Assembly: GCF_037975245.1 (NCBI RefSeq)
Contig: NC_092580.1
Location: 6,732,501 to 6,796,500, forward strand
Origin: Apostichopus japonicus
Lineage: Eukaryota; Echinodermata; Holothuroidea; Aspidochirotida; Stichopodidae
Length of the DNA: 64,000 bases
Reading direction: 5' to 3'
In this document: one piece after another, positions 1 through 15,000 of the stretch
How positions within the stretch are numbered: position 1 is the first letter of the stretch
Layout: each line of letters begins with the position of its first letter
Program-made: the position numbers and the translations under genes
The notes under the pieces: generated by a model
Told to the model about the DNA's origin: nothing
The model's input: the letters and a program-made list of their open reading frames with translations, nothing else
Databases searched by the model: none

Positions 1-55
1 GGAATCCTAACTCAACAAGCTCATCCTCCTTATCAGTGAAGAGAACTTGAAGTCT
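1..55 (-). CDS. Plexin exon 27 (cut by window edge): Rho-GTPase-binding region start
   Basis: Acceptor TATTTTCAG at 56-57. The open phase-0 reading RLQVLFTDKEDELVELGF follows exon 26 as expected at the entry to the plexin GTPase-binding insert. The donor and the rest of the gene lie left of the window. Confidence 0.75.
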
Positions 56-3000
56 CTGAAAATAAATATTGATATTAACAGGTTTTTGTACAGACAAATG
101 GTTTTCCGATATAAGTTTAAATATTCTCACTTTACCCCTCCAGGAGGAATGTGCCTTATCAGTAATTTTGATACAATAGGTTGACAATATAGGCTCACAA
201 TTAATAGAGTATGTGTTGCCACCATAAGAGCTCTATGTGTCTGGGATTTTTGCATATTATCATTTGAAGCGATCAATTGTGTTTTTAAAAGAAAAAACAA
301 CACTTTTGCAACTTTGGACTCAACAAAAGTAGAGTTCAGTAAATGATTGTTGTGAAAATATTTGACAGATAATTTTCCTAATGGAAACAAGGTACGACAA
401 ATCATTCAAGTCAACCACAGACAACAGTAATATTTGATTCCAATTGTAGATTGGTTTCTAAGGCTGTCCAATCGGCTCTATCAAGAAATGAAGTTCAATG
501 ACATAATGATTAATTACCAGCTGTGAATTAAACATAACTTGAGTTTTTATCACATCAACTGGATCAAAAACAAATAATGTTTACATTAATGTAGTCACAT
601 CCCTCTCATACCTTTTGAATTAGTCTGGCTTAACAGAGGCAGAACATAATTCTGCAATAATAATGATATTTAAATAAACCTCTTTACAAATAAACTTCCA
701 AATAAAAATTATCATTACATATATAACATACCAATTCAGTGAAGGTAATTTGTTTGTCTAAAAGATACTGCTGATTAATGGTGAACTGAGATTTTCCAGT
801 AACAGCATCAATCGGTCCCAACTCTACGGTACTCTTGACAGCTCCATATAACTGCTGTAGGGATTTACTAACACTGTTCTATATTGATATTTGTGAAAGG
901 AAAGAAAGTAATAAAACAATATGAGAACCAGATATTCATTAAATCATTTCTCCAAAATATATTCAGCTATAATACTGTAAAGCAGTAAATGCAAGCTTAA
1001 AAGTGTCCAGTAACAACAGGTGCTCTACTGAAAGGTGTTGTTATTTGGATTTACTTAGACTGTCCTATACTGATATTTGTGAAGGGTAAATAGTAAATAA
1101 TTTGAGAAGTTATTCACAAATCCAGCTTTAAATGTTGATAATAACAAGTGTAGTATTGTATGCAGCAATACAAATTTAATGGTGAATGCCAACAAGTGTG
1201 TCCACTAACAACAAAAAACAATTTGCTGACAAGTTTACATATGACAATTACAAAAAAAAAAAAATCTTTACCTGTTTTCCTTTTATGTAAGTACATACAT
1301 CTATTATCGAAGTAATTTTATTCTGATTTAACATTAATCACATATTCTAATGAACTGTTTTCACACATTCTGCTTAATGGTATAGTGTGACATTTTTTTC
1401 TAATGTACATAAGGTAACATTAACTTAAATAAAAATTAAATATAATTCATTGGGCAAAAGTCATAGTTGAAAAGGGATGACATCAGAATGGAAAGCTTTC
1501 TTACAATGTGATGAAAATTTGTAAATATCATGCAAGGTATATGAATAATTATGATATAATCAGGAACATTTAAACACAACATGGCCTTGTGAATGTCTTA
1601 TTGATTAATTTATATTTTATACTTCTTGGAACATTCTGGATAAACTTGACAATGAACATACCACATATTCATAGGAACTAAAGGCAATCCAAATTGATAA
1701 GAGTGGTTCAAGACAAGTGTTTCCACTGTGAAGTAACAGAAAATATATATATGGATAAAACATTCTTAAAATATTGAAGTTCTTAAATGTCAGTATTCTC
1801 ATTCAAAAGTATAATTGTTTAAAGTGATCAGTTTTAGACCTATTTTAACAACTGCAGAAAGCCCTTGTCAGTTGTCTGCAAATAATCTAAATATCAAGTT
1901 TTAAAAAGTATTAACAGAGAACATCATTATTCCCAACCAAACCAACCTTCAATTTTTCATAAAGTAATTATCTATACTTCAAATGAAGTCACATGACTCT
2001 GAAGTAGTGAATAGAAAATGTCTCCATAGCAATGTAAAAACAATGTAAACAATTACAATTTAAGCTTAAAATACAGATTTGCTCAATGGGATGCTACATG
2101 CCTTTTTTTCTTGAAACAAATAAATAATAAATGAACAAAGTGAATTTGTTTTGTATTCTGAAATAGATATTGATGTCATTATTATAATTAGCAATGCTCA
2201 GAATTTACATGTTAATGCTGTCTTAATGAAATCCTAATGAGATCATTTGAAGGGAAGATACTCTGTTGTAACAGGTAGTAGACTTATAGTACACAAAACT
2301 ATATGCATACAAGCAATACTGATTTTATCTTTAGTTTTAATACCACCTCTACTTGCTATTGTGCTTGTCAAAGCATAGATACAAAAACAAAAACATTCTA
2401 GTATTCTACTACCTTCTGAATATATTTTCAGGGCTGTTCAGTTCATCAGTTTTTGATCCTTGGATCTGTTTTTCAATCAGAGTGAGAAGTAACCTGCAAA
2501 AAACGACATAAACAATTTTGCTTTTGCTTTTGTGAAAGGACATGTACTTTCTACTTCTTTTATTATTTGATAATTCTGTCCTACTTACTGTGTGAGGAGA
2601 GCATGTTTCCCATCCATCATGAGTATTAAGCTGATGTGTGATACTATGTTAGCCCTGAAATAGACAAAACAGAGGATTGTCAGTAGAATGTTCAACAGCT
2701 TAAGGATGTTATGGGAGAAAGAAGGGAGGGATTAGGGGGATTATTAACTAGCTAAATATTGATAAAACAGTAAGCATTTGTGTTAAACAAGAATATCAAC
2801 TTTAGATTAAAGATTACCGTTCTTTTTTATCAATTTGGCTTTCATCTAAAGCATGGAATAGGACTTCTAGATACTCCTTCTTCTTCAAGTGATCTGAAAA
2901 TGTTGACATGGCTCTACTCATAGAAGGATCAGCCATTGCAGCCTGTGTAAGATAACATAAATATGTTGAAGAATAGAAAGTGTTTGCTTATCTTCAGAAT

Positions 3001-6000
3001 TTAACATGCTAGATGACTAGATATAAACATTCAATTAAGATATGATGACTGGAATTTAATCTTTCTATATATGGTTTCATATCATCAGATCAAGTCAGAT
3101 ACAACATGATTTGAAATCAAAGGCTGTTGACAACTAGCATACATCCTACTTGATGGTAAACCTGGGTGTATGAATATTACCAGATATACCTTCACATTAA
3201 GATCTGGTAATATCAAGTCAGATGTAAAATGATCTGAACTCAAAGGAGGCACTTGAATAGAGGTATTATCAAGCAATAGATATATACATACAAAAGATAT
3301 ACATATACCTTATCAACCAGATATAAAATATATGTCAAAATATGCATGGAATTTTTATGTGAAAATATTACATTCATACACAGAAAAGGGATATATAATG
3401 GACATTGATACATACTTTATCATTAAAGTGATGTTAACTTTACATGTTTTACCTTAGATAGCATCTTGCCAGATATAGTCTGATGGCCATCGTAAATAAA
3501 TACTTCTATATATTTACTTGGAGAACAGATTGGCATCATCGGAAGTGATGCTACAGTGCCTTCAAAACCAAGAGCAGATGTCTTTAGATTTGTAAACACT
3601 GAGGAAACAAAAGGTTGGAAAAACATATTGAACTTTTATCTCCACAAAGAAGACAACTCCATCTCAATATTGTTATTTCTTCAAACACTTTAAAATCCAA
3701 GTTTATTGTAAACAAATGGGAGCAGGGGGAGGGGGTGGCCATCCCCCACCTCCAATAGCCAAACAGGGAAAATGCTTCAACCGGAGGTCTTTTGCATTCA
3801 GCCAGGAAGACATGGACCACTACTATGGATGTACCCTCTCCATCCAACCCCACATTTTTGCAACCTCACACAAATTATTTATTAACAAAACCTTGCATTT
3901 AGGGCTACTTATATGGACGTAACCTGTACCCTAAATATGCCTCAGAATCCACACCCTTTGATATCAAACCTCCATCCCTACATAAGATGACCCCAAGGCA
4001 GCAACCCCTTCATTATAAAGTCCTTCATTTGCATATGGCCCTCCTATAATGGTTAAACCCCCTAATATCAGTCAGGGGATATTTTGAATTTATTATTTAT
4101 TAGTTCAACCTTCCACTTACATCTATTCCTAATTTATGACCTCATTATCAAAATATTCAGTCTGCAACTCAAAATAGTAATAAATGAAACAATAAAAACA
4201 ACACTATCAACATACATTGTGACATCAAAACCACAAAATAGATTTGTATCCTATTGTACCAAGGTATTGATTTGTGAGAGACTGACTTCGGTCAGCTTGC
4301 GGCTTTGATAAGCCAATTAGGCTTCTTCGCGAGTTCCTGCTTGCAGGAGGATCTAATATACATACATACATACATACATTGATTTAATGTTACATTAACA
4401 GAAGAGATAATGATTAGAAATTATGGAGGAATGAACTTCATCCACAGACTAGTTCGGATAAAGATGTTATAAAGCAACATTCTAGTTAATTACAGAAACT
4501 CAAATGCACTCCTTATTTTAATGGAAAATATAACATAAAGCAATTGAAGCTTCACTTGATGGCAATGAAATTCAATGAATTGGTCAAATTTGTGTTTTTT
4601 AATGCAATTCTTGTAACATTTTTATGAAGCCCAGGTTGGGTCTACTAGACAAGCAAACAGCTATAGAGCTGCATCTCTTGACTTTCAAAGGAATGTTTAG
4701 ATAAATTCTCATAACATATTACTAATTCTCTTAATACATGACTAAAAGACCACCCTTGGATGACATTCAATACTATTTGTCCTTGACTAACTTGTAACAC
4801 ATCATAAACATGCTATACTTAAATTGTGTGTTGCATCTGAGGAACTGACCAATGTAAAGAAGTGCAGCCATTATTATTGATGAGGCTCAAATGATGAAGA
4901 CACATTTAAAGAACCACAAAAGTGGTATAGAAATTCAACCTGGGCTGATAGCAGTGTTTATTCTACAACATATGAAAGATCAGTTTGTTCCTAAAGTCAC
5001 CTTTTGATCTTGAGGATATCAAAAGTTACGTACATGTTCTCATCTCATCGTTGTAATTGTTCTGGATTTGAGCTATCTGCATCTCGAGTTGAGTAACAAT
5101 CCTGTCCTTCTCTAATTTCTGTTTGCAGCCGAAGATGAATAGGATGCAAGCTATGATAACAATGATCACGGCAATTGGAATAACAACGTAGATAATATTA
5201 AAAGAAGGTCCTGGGTACTGTAAATATCCAATTCCAATGTTCAAGTTAGCATGTTGAACCTAGAAGAGAAAATAACTCCATTCAAGAATTATGTTGATAG
5301 AATAAATCAGATAAGTGGTAACATTTGAGGAAATGTTCATAGGCATTCTCAAATAACAATACAAGATGAGATCTGTATATGGTGTAATGCAATATGAAGA
5401 GACTGAATTTATTTTAAATCTCTTTGACCTGTTAACACTGATTTCTGCCATTTTCAAATAAAATATACTTAATTATATTCACTAGTGCTGATGCTTCTTT
5501 CTTGAAAGACATAAAGCATCTAGAGTTTTAACGGTCTCGTAAATGTCTTCATCTTTAACAGCTGTGTTATATTTGTCATGTAAGGATATGGAATTTCTCT
5601 CCAAGTAATACTGTCTCTCATATTTCATCAGAGAGCAACACATGTCCCATATGTTCTGCAAACATGTTAATACATCTTTATTTTCTAGATATTGTGTTGA
5701 TCTTTAACATTCAATGGTGAACATTTTCAGGATTGTTTGCTGAACATTTATTATAATCATTCAGTTTCTGATCATTAGATCTTTAAAATGTTTTGTTTTT
5801 GTACCGTTTGCTTTTATTTGATGTCAATAGGTACTCATTAGTAGGTATTGATAGAGATTAATCACTCAAAAGCAATAACCATTGAGTACCAGGTACATGG
5901 GAATATCTCCCTAAGTCAACACCTTCCTAATGGTATAGACACTTATGGTTTAGTAAATGAGAGAGGACTCATTGAAATTCAGATGGCTAGCCTAATCTAC

Positions 6001-9000
6001 TTGACCAGAGCTATAAAGCTTTGAAAAGAATTTGTCCATTAGCTCCTTGGTCCAAACATGGTAGGCACCATGTTAGATCCACCTGGTCTAATTAGTCTTA
6101 CTTGATCAAATTTGAACTGGTTTAAAACAAGTGATATTATTTACATCATTCAAAAATATTGACTCAAATCATTCCAGAATAAGATTCTCTCATACACAAT
6201 GTCTTAACTTCGGTTTAACACTATATTATAGTAGGCCTACACAATATAAGCATCGATGAAACCTGAACACTGCACCTTTCACATTGATATGTTGTGGACA
6301 AAGAATCAATTTATATAAACTAATATATCACTTACAATAACAAATGGTAAGTTTCTTTCAGTGTGTTCCCCATTTATATCCCCAGCTGGTGGGGAGTTCT
6401 CTGGGGGGGTGCAAACCAAGGATCCAGGAGTGAGAGTAATATTTACACACAGCTCTGTACCAATGTAAACTTTCACATCTATTTCTTGGCTTCCTTCATT
6501 TAAATTTCTACCCTGTGTAAAAGACAAAGGCAGAACAAAAGCCAAAGTAAACATTACAGACGTTTTTGTGACAGATTTCCTTATAGTTTTTACAAAATTT
6601 GAACCAGATGTTAAATGATTTGTAACACACATTAATGACACACATGACATGTAGTATAAGAGCACTTTGGTATATGGAGAAAGGGCAAATCATCTTCCTG
6701 GAAAAAGTCTTTTCTAATTATGAAAACATTCTGAATAAAAAACTAAGAGAGTAATCTTTTGACAAATTATCAAGTCTAACATGGTAGACAAACAGCTTTT
6801 GTCATTTGACATCATCATACAAGATGGTGACTAAGAATTGCACATCTAGGATATGTATTTTTGTTTGGTTTCAATACTATTTGGTTTATTTTTGGTTTCC
6901 TTGATATAAATTGTAGCAGATATCAGGGAAAGAACAAGGATTGAAATACAAAACTATATACTGTTAAAGGTCACTATGCATTGCTGTTCTTTAATGGTTT
7001 GACTTCCTCCAGCTAGTACACATGATGTAGCATTACTTATTACACACCACCAGAACAAAATAAATGATTATGTATAAATGCTCCCTAGTTCTCTATCTTA
7101 GGCGATATGTGCTATGTATTGATGATTTGTCACAGGGTCTTTGTTAACTCTTATTTTCTGAATGGAATGAGTAATACTCTAATGAAATTGTTGGATAAGA
7201 TTTAATTATAATTACCTTAAGGATAAGTAGACTGGGACTGCCATCATATCCGCTAACACCGCCTTCAAACTGGTCATATTCTGGATCTTGCACATACTGA
7301 AATGTTTCCTCATTGTCAATTGACCAGGTTAAGAGTTCTGTTACTCCATCCATGATAAACCCAACATCAACAAGACCTCCTGCCTCATCAGCTCTCTTTC
7401 TCCTAGTTTGAGTGAAGTTAAGGCTCGGAGAAGGACAAATCATCTTGCCAGCATCAATAATTTCACAAATCTGTTTTGAAAATAAGTACAGTCTATCAAA
7501 GATAAGGAACACTCATTTGTGTTTATACATTGCATTCATCTTGTGTACCATTAAAACTGTATAATGCATTCATCCCAAAATGCAGAACAAATGAAAACTG
7601 GTTAGTTTTGCAAGAAGTGAAAACTGAGGCCACCTATGGAGAAGGAAAGTTTTAGCTCACAGGAATATTAAAATCTGTGGTAATAAAATACTAACAAACC
7701 ATTTAGAAACAGCCCATAAATAATCTATAATGTATGAAAAGTGAAACAAAAACCACAACAATCAAACAAGGTAAGTAAATTTGATTTCATTAAATAAGGG
7801 TTAAAAGCTTCCCAGATAAAAATCATATAAGAAAAGTATTCTGAGTAGAAAAAGATCACCAGGCTCACCTCAGCACTTTCTTGATTATCAACAGTAAAAA
7901 CAATCTGTGGTCTCATTATAATGTTCAATCTTGCACCAGTAATTGTTAGAGTGTTTCCACCTCTATTGGTAAAGAGCAAGAACAGATTTAATGGACTATT
8001 TAATTAAAAGTTTTGAGATTTCACACAGACAGTCTGAACCACTAACAACTTAAAACCCAAAAGCTGTTACTTCCTTTCAAAAGCATCATGGTTGTTCTTT
8101 TGAAAAGACAATAAAACTTGAAAAGATATTTATTGCACAATTGCTACAAGGTTTTGCCACCTAAAGTGATGCATAAAATTTATGGCAAAACCAGAGCTTC
8201 TGCCATTGTGGTTGTATTGTATGAATAATGCCAAAATCCTCCACTCACACTAACTTATATCATACTTTCACAATTCATCATTTAAGTTCAAACACTCATG
8301 TTTCACTATAAATATTTATTATGTTCATAACTCAGATACATTAAAGGCATTTACTGGTGGAAGATTTGGATACATTGTCCTCATAATTTCTAACCCTATG
8401 AAAATTGTCCCTGTTCGATGTTTCTTCTTGTAGAAATCTGGTTTTCAAATTCACCAGTTTCTCATCAAAAGCAGAGTTTGTTCGAACGCATCAATTTGGT
8501 GAATGACGTAGTACAGGCAAATAGGCAAAACGAGCGACTTGGAGTGAGCACTCACATTTCCACAGCAAATACACTCTCGTGTGACACGCACAGGTGATTG
8601 CCTATTACATATTACTTACACATCGCGAACGTAGGAAAACACAGCCTACTTGGTACATACATATAACGTTTTTTGTTTTTTTTTGTGATTACTGTAGGAA
8701 CTATATGGAACGTGGGTTATGTCACAATCTGCATTTGCAAAGATGACATCACATTTTCTATTGTTTAAAGTACATTTGAAATATCCATCTTAAACGATTA
8801 AAAAATCATTTCTCTGTCAAACGCAACATTAGCGTTCTCATATTTTGGAAACATGCTACCAGACAATCCTTCAATTTAATTATATGATCAAACATTTAAA
8901 TAGTCCTTTACCACACAAAGATTGTGATACCACACCATACTTAATTGGCCATTATACCACACCATACCTCATTGACTATTACACCTCATCATATCTCATT

Positions 9001-12000
9001 GACCATTACACCTCATTGGCCATTACACCTCATCATACCCCATTGACCATTATACCTCACCATACCTCATTGGCCACCGTACCTCACCATACCTCATTGG
9101 CCGTTATACCTCACCATACCTCATTGACCATTATACCTCACCATACTTCATTGACCATTATACCTCACCATATCTCATTGACCATTATACCTCATCATAC
9201 CTCATTGACCATTATACCTCACCATCCCTCATTGCACCTCACCGAACAATATACCTCACCATACCTCACTGTACATTATACCTCATCATACCTTATGACC
9301 ATCACACCTCATCATACCTCATTGATCAATATCTGAACCATCTCCATCAGGGCATAATCCATACGCTTCCCAACCTCAAGTAAAGTATATTTGGGCTCTC
9401 AAGAAAGTAGCTCCAATGTTTAATATCAGATTGTCAACCTCCCAATTATTGTGTACCATTATGTCATCTTACAACCACATGGAGTAGAAAACATTTGAAC
9501 TTCTTAAACTTGTCAAAAGTGAGAGCCCAAGTGTGAAAGACATTACACATAAGCTAACTGAGTTTAAGCAGACCCAACTTACGAAAAGATAGACTTTTTA
9601 GGATCCACGTCAGAGACTTCCGGGTCAAGAATGTAAATAAATTCTGTACCATCGAGTGTTCTACTGCGATTGTCAAAACGCAACATAAGATTGTGGCTGC
9701 TGTTTACTGTAGAGTTCACATTAATGCATTTAATGTAATATTGTTGTATTCTGTAAAAGGAAAACATTAAAAATATTGACAAGCAAACCAGTGGAAGAAG
9801 TAGTAAGAATAAATAACTTAAACAAAGAATGATGGCTGCAAGCAGCATAGTGACCTAAATTGTGCATTGATGCAGGAGCTACAGTAAAAATCTGTGTTTG
9901 CAATATAACACACATACCTGCCATGTAAAGAGTTACATAGAGTAACAAATTGTAAGTTTGCCTGTGTTGGCATATGTTACATTGTTACGTTGTTGTCAAA
10001 TGGGATATATGTTACTTTATTTGAAAGATAAAACACAAAATGTCAATATTCTGCCGCAGAGTTCAGGACTTTCAAAGCCAAAGCAGTTGTGCCCAATCTG
10101 TCAATAACTACTAGTTGATTGTATTTCCCTGAGAGAACACATGACCAGTTCAAAATAGTGAACCACCAGTGTTTCCACTAAGCCGCTATGACGCGATTTT
10201 GACACAATGGCTTGCCGATTTGACGCACTGGCGTTCAGAGTAAGAGAGAAAAAAAAGAGGGTTTCACTTTCTCCTGAATTTTATACAGTGTGAATGAAAA
10301 CAAAACGTTTCACAAGGCATGGTGTTCAGAACTTAAACTTGAAGTGAAGAAAAATAGTATCAGAGAGTCACCCTTGTAATATCAGGTATCTGTGTAAATT
10401 AAATTGTGACATGCTTTTGCTTTAGCTAGGGTTTGCAGTAGCAGCGCGAATCGCGCAAACAGTTCTCACAATCCTGCATCAAATTTGAAGCAGTGTGGGA
10501 GGGTCGTGCACAATCACCGGATAAATTATGAGAATGTCATGGTCCTTTCATAAATTAAGAGTCTTTGTGGTTCAGAACCATAAAGACTCTTAATTTATGA
10601 AAGGACCATGACATTCTAATAATTTATCTTGCCATCCTATTTAACTACATTGAATGATATTACAGAATTATATTGAATGTAAAAAATAAATAATTACAAA
10701 AATGAATGGAAGAATTCAAATCATAGTAATCAATTATTTTTGTTTATTATATTAGAGATCTATGCAAAACATTGACATGTTCAGACTGTAACTCAGCAAG
10801 GATTTAATTACTCTTACGTTGTAATACTGCATGGCTCACTTCCAACAAAAGCTTCTATATCTCTACCGGTGTCTAGGTCTGTACCATTAATAGTTATCAA
10901 TGAACCTCCAGATGCTGGACCAATCTCAGGAAAATATGAGGTTAATTTTGGATCCTGCAAGAAAGATTCAATCAATGAGAAATGTTATTTATGAAAATAG
11001 ATGAGACAATCAAAAGGCTATACAAATAGAAACATTTGAAATCACACACAGCCTACCATCCACCTCTCACACTGATTCTTGAATACTATATATAAAATAA
11101 TGATATATGGAAAGAGTTTGAAAGGTTAAAGTAATATCAGAAAAAATCCTTAATTAACCATATGTCACAACTAAATGATTAACTTTGCATTCAACAAATG
11201 CCTGATTCAGTATGATAAAGTGGCATCTAAAGCAATGTAAAAAGAACTTACATAGTTAATTTCACTGTTAAGTACTACAGTAAATGATTCGTTTTACAGT
11301 TTTAAGTGAAAGGCACAGCCATAGGTACTAACTAGGGGTTAGGTATTAGGAGTTATAGGTACAGCCATAGGTACTAGTTAGGAGTGTTAGCTCAGTGGTA
11401 AATGCCGGTGCCTTCCAATCATAAGGTCCCCAGTTCGAGTCACTCCAAGCTTAATGTATGTCGTCCAGTTACATAGTTGTCGATAATTGACAATTCGTAA
11501 TAATGGACGTTAAATATGAACTTTGCTCAGCTTGTGGCTTTGCCAATGAGGCTTCTTTTTGAGTTCCTGCTTGCAGGAAGATCTAAAATACATACAATAA
11601 AATACAACTTAGGTTTACTAAACCATAGTGTTGTGTTTTTGATTTTATTCCTATTTATATTACTTTTTAGTATAGCGCCAACTTTTTCTTGTGGACGCTC
11701 AGAAATCGTTTTGTTTACAATTGTCACGTTTTAAGCCAGAAGCATTGCTTGTTTTAGATGCAATCATATAACCTTAATCTAAACTCATAGTTTCTATCGA
11801 TCCTTGGAGTGTGATAGTCTGTAAGTGTTTGTTGTATTTTTTACTGCTTATAGGATCACAAAATTGTACATCTAAGTTGTTATTGGCCAGTTTCTGCTGT
11901 GTTTTGTGAGGTGCCCTAATGTTTTCTATTCTCCATTATGTATTACCGTAGACCAATTCCGCTACGTTCCTGTTTTACATTGTTACTTACGGTTCATGAG

Positions 12001-15000
12001 ATTTGCATACTTGGGCTCACACGTTACCTGGTTGTTAGAGTTTTTTGTTGCAGTTATACTAGGTTGTTTATTTATAGTAATTTTTGGTATCTATTTTATT
12101 ATTGCGTGTACTTCACATCTATTCTTGAGTATTCTATTACCTCCACAACTCATTCAGTATGTTTCGTTACCCTTGGGCTTCTATTTACGTGTTATGTTAT
12201 CTTTGTTATTTGCATGGTGTGCGTACAGGGTACGTGTAGCTAAGATTTTGGTTGTATGGAGTTTCGGTTAGACCATTGTTTACTCATTGTTTACAGTTAC
12301 TTATTATGTGTTCCCTACGTTGTCATTGCAGTATATATAGTGTACAGTTTTCGGATAACCACAAGTCAGACATACAGTATTTGTTCACCTTGCCTATGTT
12401 AATTTCACTTTATCTTTAGTCAGGAATGTCACCTTCTTGTGGCATATGTTATCTAGCCTTGTTCATATAACATGTTCATTATTCTCACCTTGTTATTTAG
12501 ACATAGTTTTTTCCTTTGTTTCTTTCGGTTTTACCGTCTTCTCACTCATTCATCAACGTATAATCAAATTAAACTGTTGTCAAACGTCCATGATCTTGTC
12601 ACGGTTTATCTTTATTTTGGGGCTTGAGGGGAAATGGTTGTCTGGCTGTATAGCGCCCTCAGTTCCTTAGCGCGAGGACAGCACACATAGACTATTACCT
12701 ACTTCACTGGTACACACTGTAATAATGAAGACTCTACAGACCCTGTTAACTCTAATTTATGATTAATTTGACCCTTTTAGGGCAGGTTTTTACCAAAGTT
12801 AGGAAAGGACGTAAAAATGGTAATCTTTCAGTACATGCCTGTTTTTCATGTTTATTTATATGTATGACTATTAAGTATGATATCATTATTATATTCCCAT
12901 CAATGGAACAATCAATGAACATGCCTATGTATGCTTAACTTTACAAAGATTGGACCTTCCTATGTATGCTACACTGTACAAAGATTGGACCTGCCTATGT
13001 ATGCTACACTGTACAAAGATTGGACCTGCCTATGTATGCTACACTGTACAAAGATTGGACCTACCTATGTATGCAACACTGTACAAAGATTGGACCTGCC
13101 TATGTATGCTACACTGTACAAAGATTGGACCTACCTATGTATGCAACACTGTACAAAGATTGGACCTACCTATGTATGCTACACTGTACAAAGATTGGAC
13201 CTGCCTATGTATGTTAACTGTACAAACATTGGACCTACCTATGTATGCTACACTGTACAAAGATTGGACCTGCCTATGTATGCTACACTGTACAAAGATT
13301 GGACCTACCTATGTATGCAACACTGTACAAACATTGGACCTACCTATGTATGCTACACTGTACAAAGATTGGACCTGCCTATGTATGCAACACTGTACAA
13401 AGATTGGACCTTCCTATGAAGAATACACTGTGCAAAGATTGGACATGTCTATCTACCCTACACTGCACAAACATTGGACCTACCTATGTACCCTACACTG
13501 TACAAATTATTCCAATACATTATCTTTTACTTTCTTCCTTGTTTTACTCATGTAAAACCTATAAAGGCTAATCTCTGTACTTTGAAAAGTAGTGTTACTA
13601 ATGATGAATCGATTATGTCAAATCAGTATTTGAGAAACTAAACAAAAACATAAATCCGAACAAATTAGGAATCACTTTCAAAATGAAGGCTAGCTAGCAC
13701 GCTCAATATGGATGTAGGGAAAAACACTACCTACCAACACTATATTAAAGGATTATTTCTCACAGAATATACCTGCAAACAACCTGTTGATAAACATCAA
13801 ATGATCCCCATGAAGAATGTTACAATGTTTCATTGACTGAAACTTCTACTGAAAACCTGCATATTCTCAGCAAACCAAAACTCCTGAACTGATAAAAGGC
13901 AGACACTCCCTCACATAAGGTCTGGTATCTTAACACAAACAGAAAAATACTAATGGGAGTATATACAATGTACTCACATTGTAAGAGAACAGAACATCCC
14001 CCTGTGAAGTCCTGTCATCTGTTAATTCTACAGAGACCAGACCCATCTTCACCACTGATGATCCTGACAAACATGTCACACTGAAATATGGCAAAAAGAA
14101 AAGTATGGTATAAAGTACTGTATATTAAAAGGAAAAAGTAGTTAATTAAGAAATAAAGTTACACTTATCAATACTGAAGGCTTTACAGAGGATGATATCC
14201 TTATTATTGCTGGTTGCCAAAGTGATAATATATTATAAGTCACTGTCCTAAATGATACCATAAAGAAATCCTTTTGATGTCAACTAAAGACCAGTAACTT
14301 CTTAACTTGGAGAGTCCTACATGGGAGGCACTTGATCCCCCCTCCCTCTGCTTCTGTAGAAGATTTTACAGATGGTTTATATTTGTTGATATCACAGCTG
14401 AAAAGTGGAAAATTGCAAAAATGTACTTTAAACAATGACAGTGATAGCACCATTTTGCATCTAAGCTGGCATAAAATGCCATACATAGGAGAGGGGCATC
14501 TCTTCCCCTTAGACCCCTTCTCAGAATGGGCATCACCCTACATTATTACCCCACCCCAAATCAGTAACTCTGGAGACAGACATGATGTTATCACTGCATG
14601 TACCTACAAACAATTGCCCTATTACATGAACCATCTGCAATATACTGTTAAACACAATGAAATTAACTTTCTCACCTTTCCCCAACTATGTACTGATCTT
14701 CATAACGTCCATGATCACACGAAACCTCAGCTAGTTTGACTTCCTCAATATCTGAAAATCTCTGGCCCAGGTCAGTGCCGATAATTTGAACCATGGTCCC
14801 TCCTTCGATTGGACCACTAGTTGGTTCAATCTAGAAAATGTTGAGATGGAAATGTGTTAAAGTAAATTGAATAAAACCAACATGATGTGGTCACCCTGCC
14901 GACAAAGCTTTGTCTTCTGCCTCAACTATAAGGATTAGATAACTATCGAAACATGTCAAGATTCTCTACAGCCACAATCAGTATAAGGAAGGGAAAGATT

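Noticed and set aside
8845-9336. 163-codon open frame with HHTSLTIIP repeats
   Set aside because: It is a by-product of the 27-bp minisatellite, opposite to the gene, with no splice or start context.
11381-11446. Functional tRNA gene
   Set aside because: A and B boxes and acceptor pairing are present, but the anticodon arm is not convincing and it is fused to a SINE body and tail.
11906-12271. 121-codon hydrophobic open frame
   Set aside because: T-rich composition explains it; no family, splice sites or paralogue support, and it lies antisense in an intron.
12931-13571. Several overlapping repetitive open frames up to 201 codons
   Set aside because: The 35-bp tandem array yields the same peptide in every frame, as expected for non-coding repeats.
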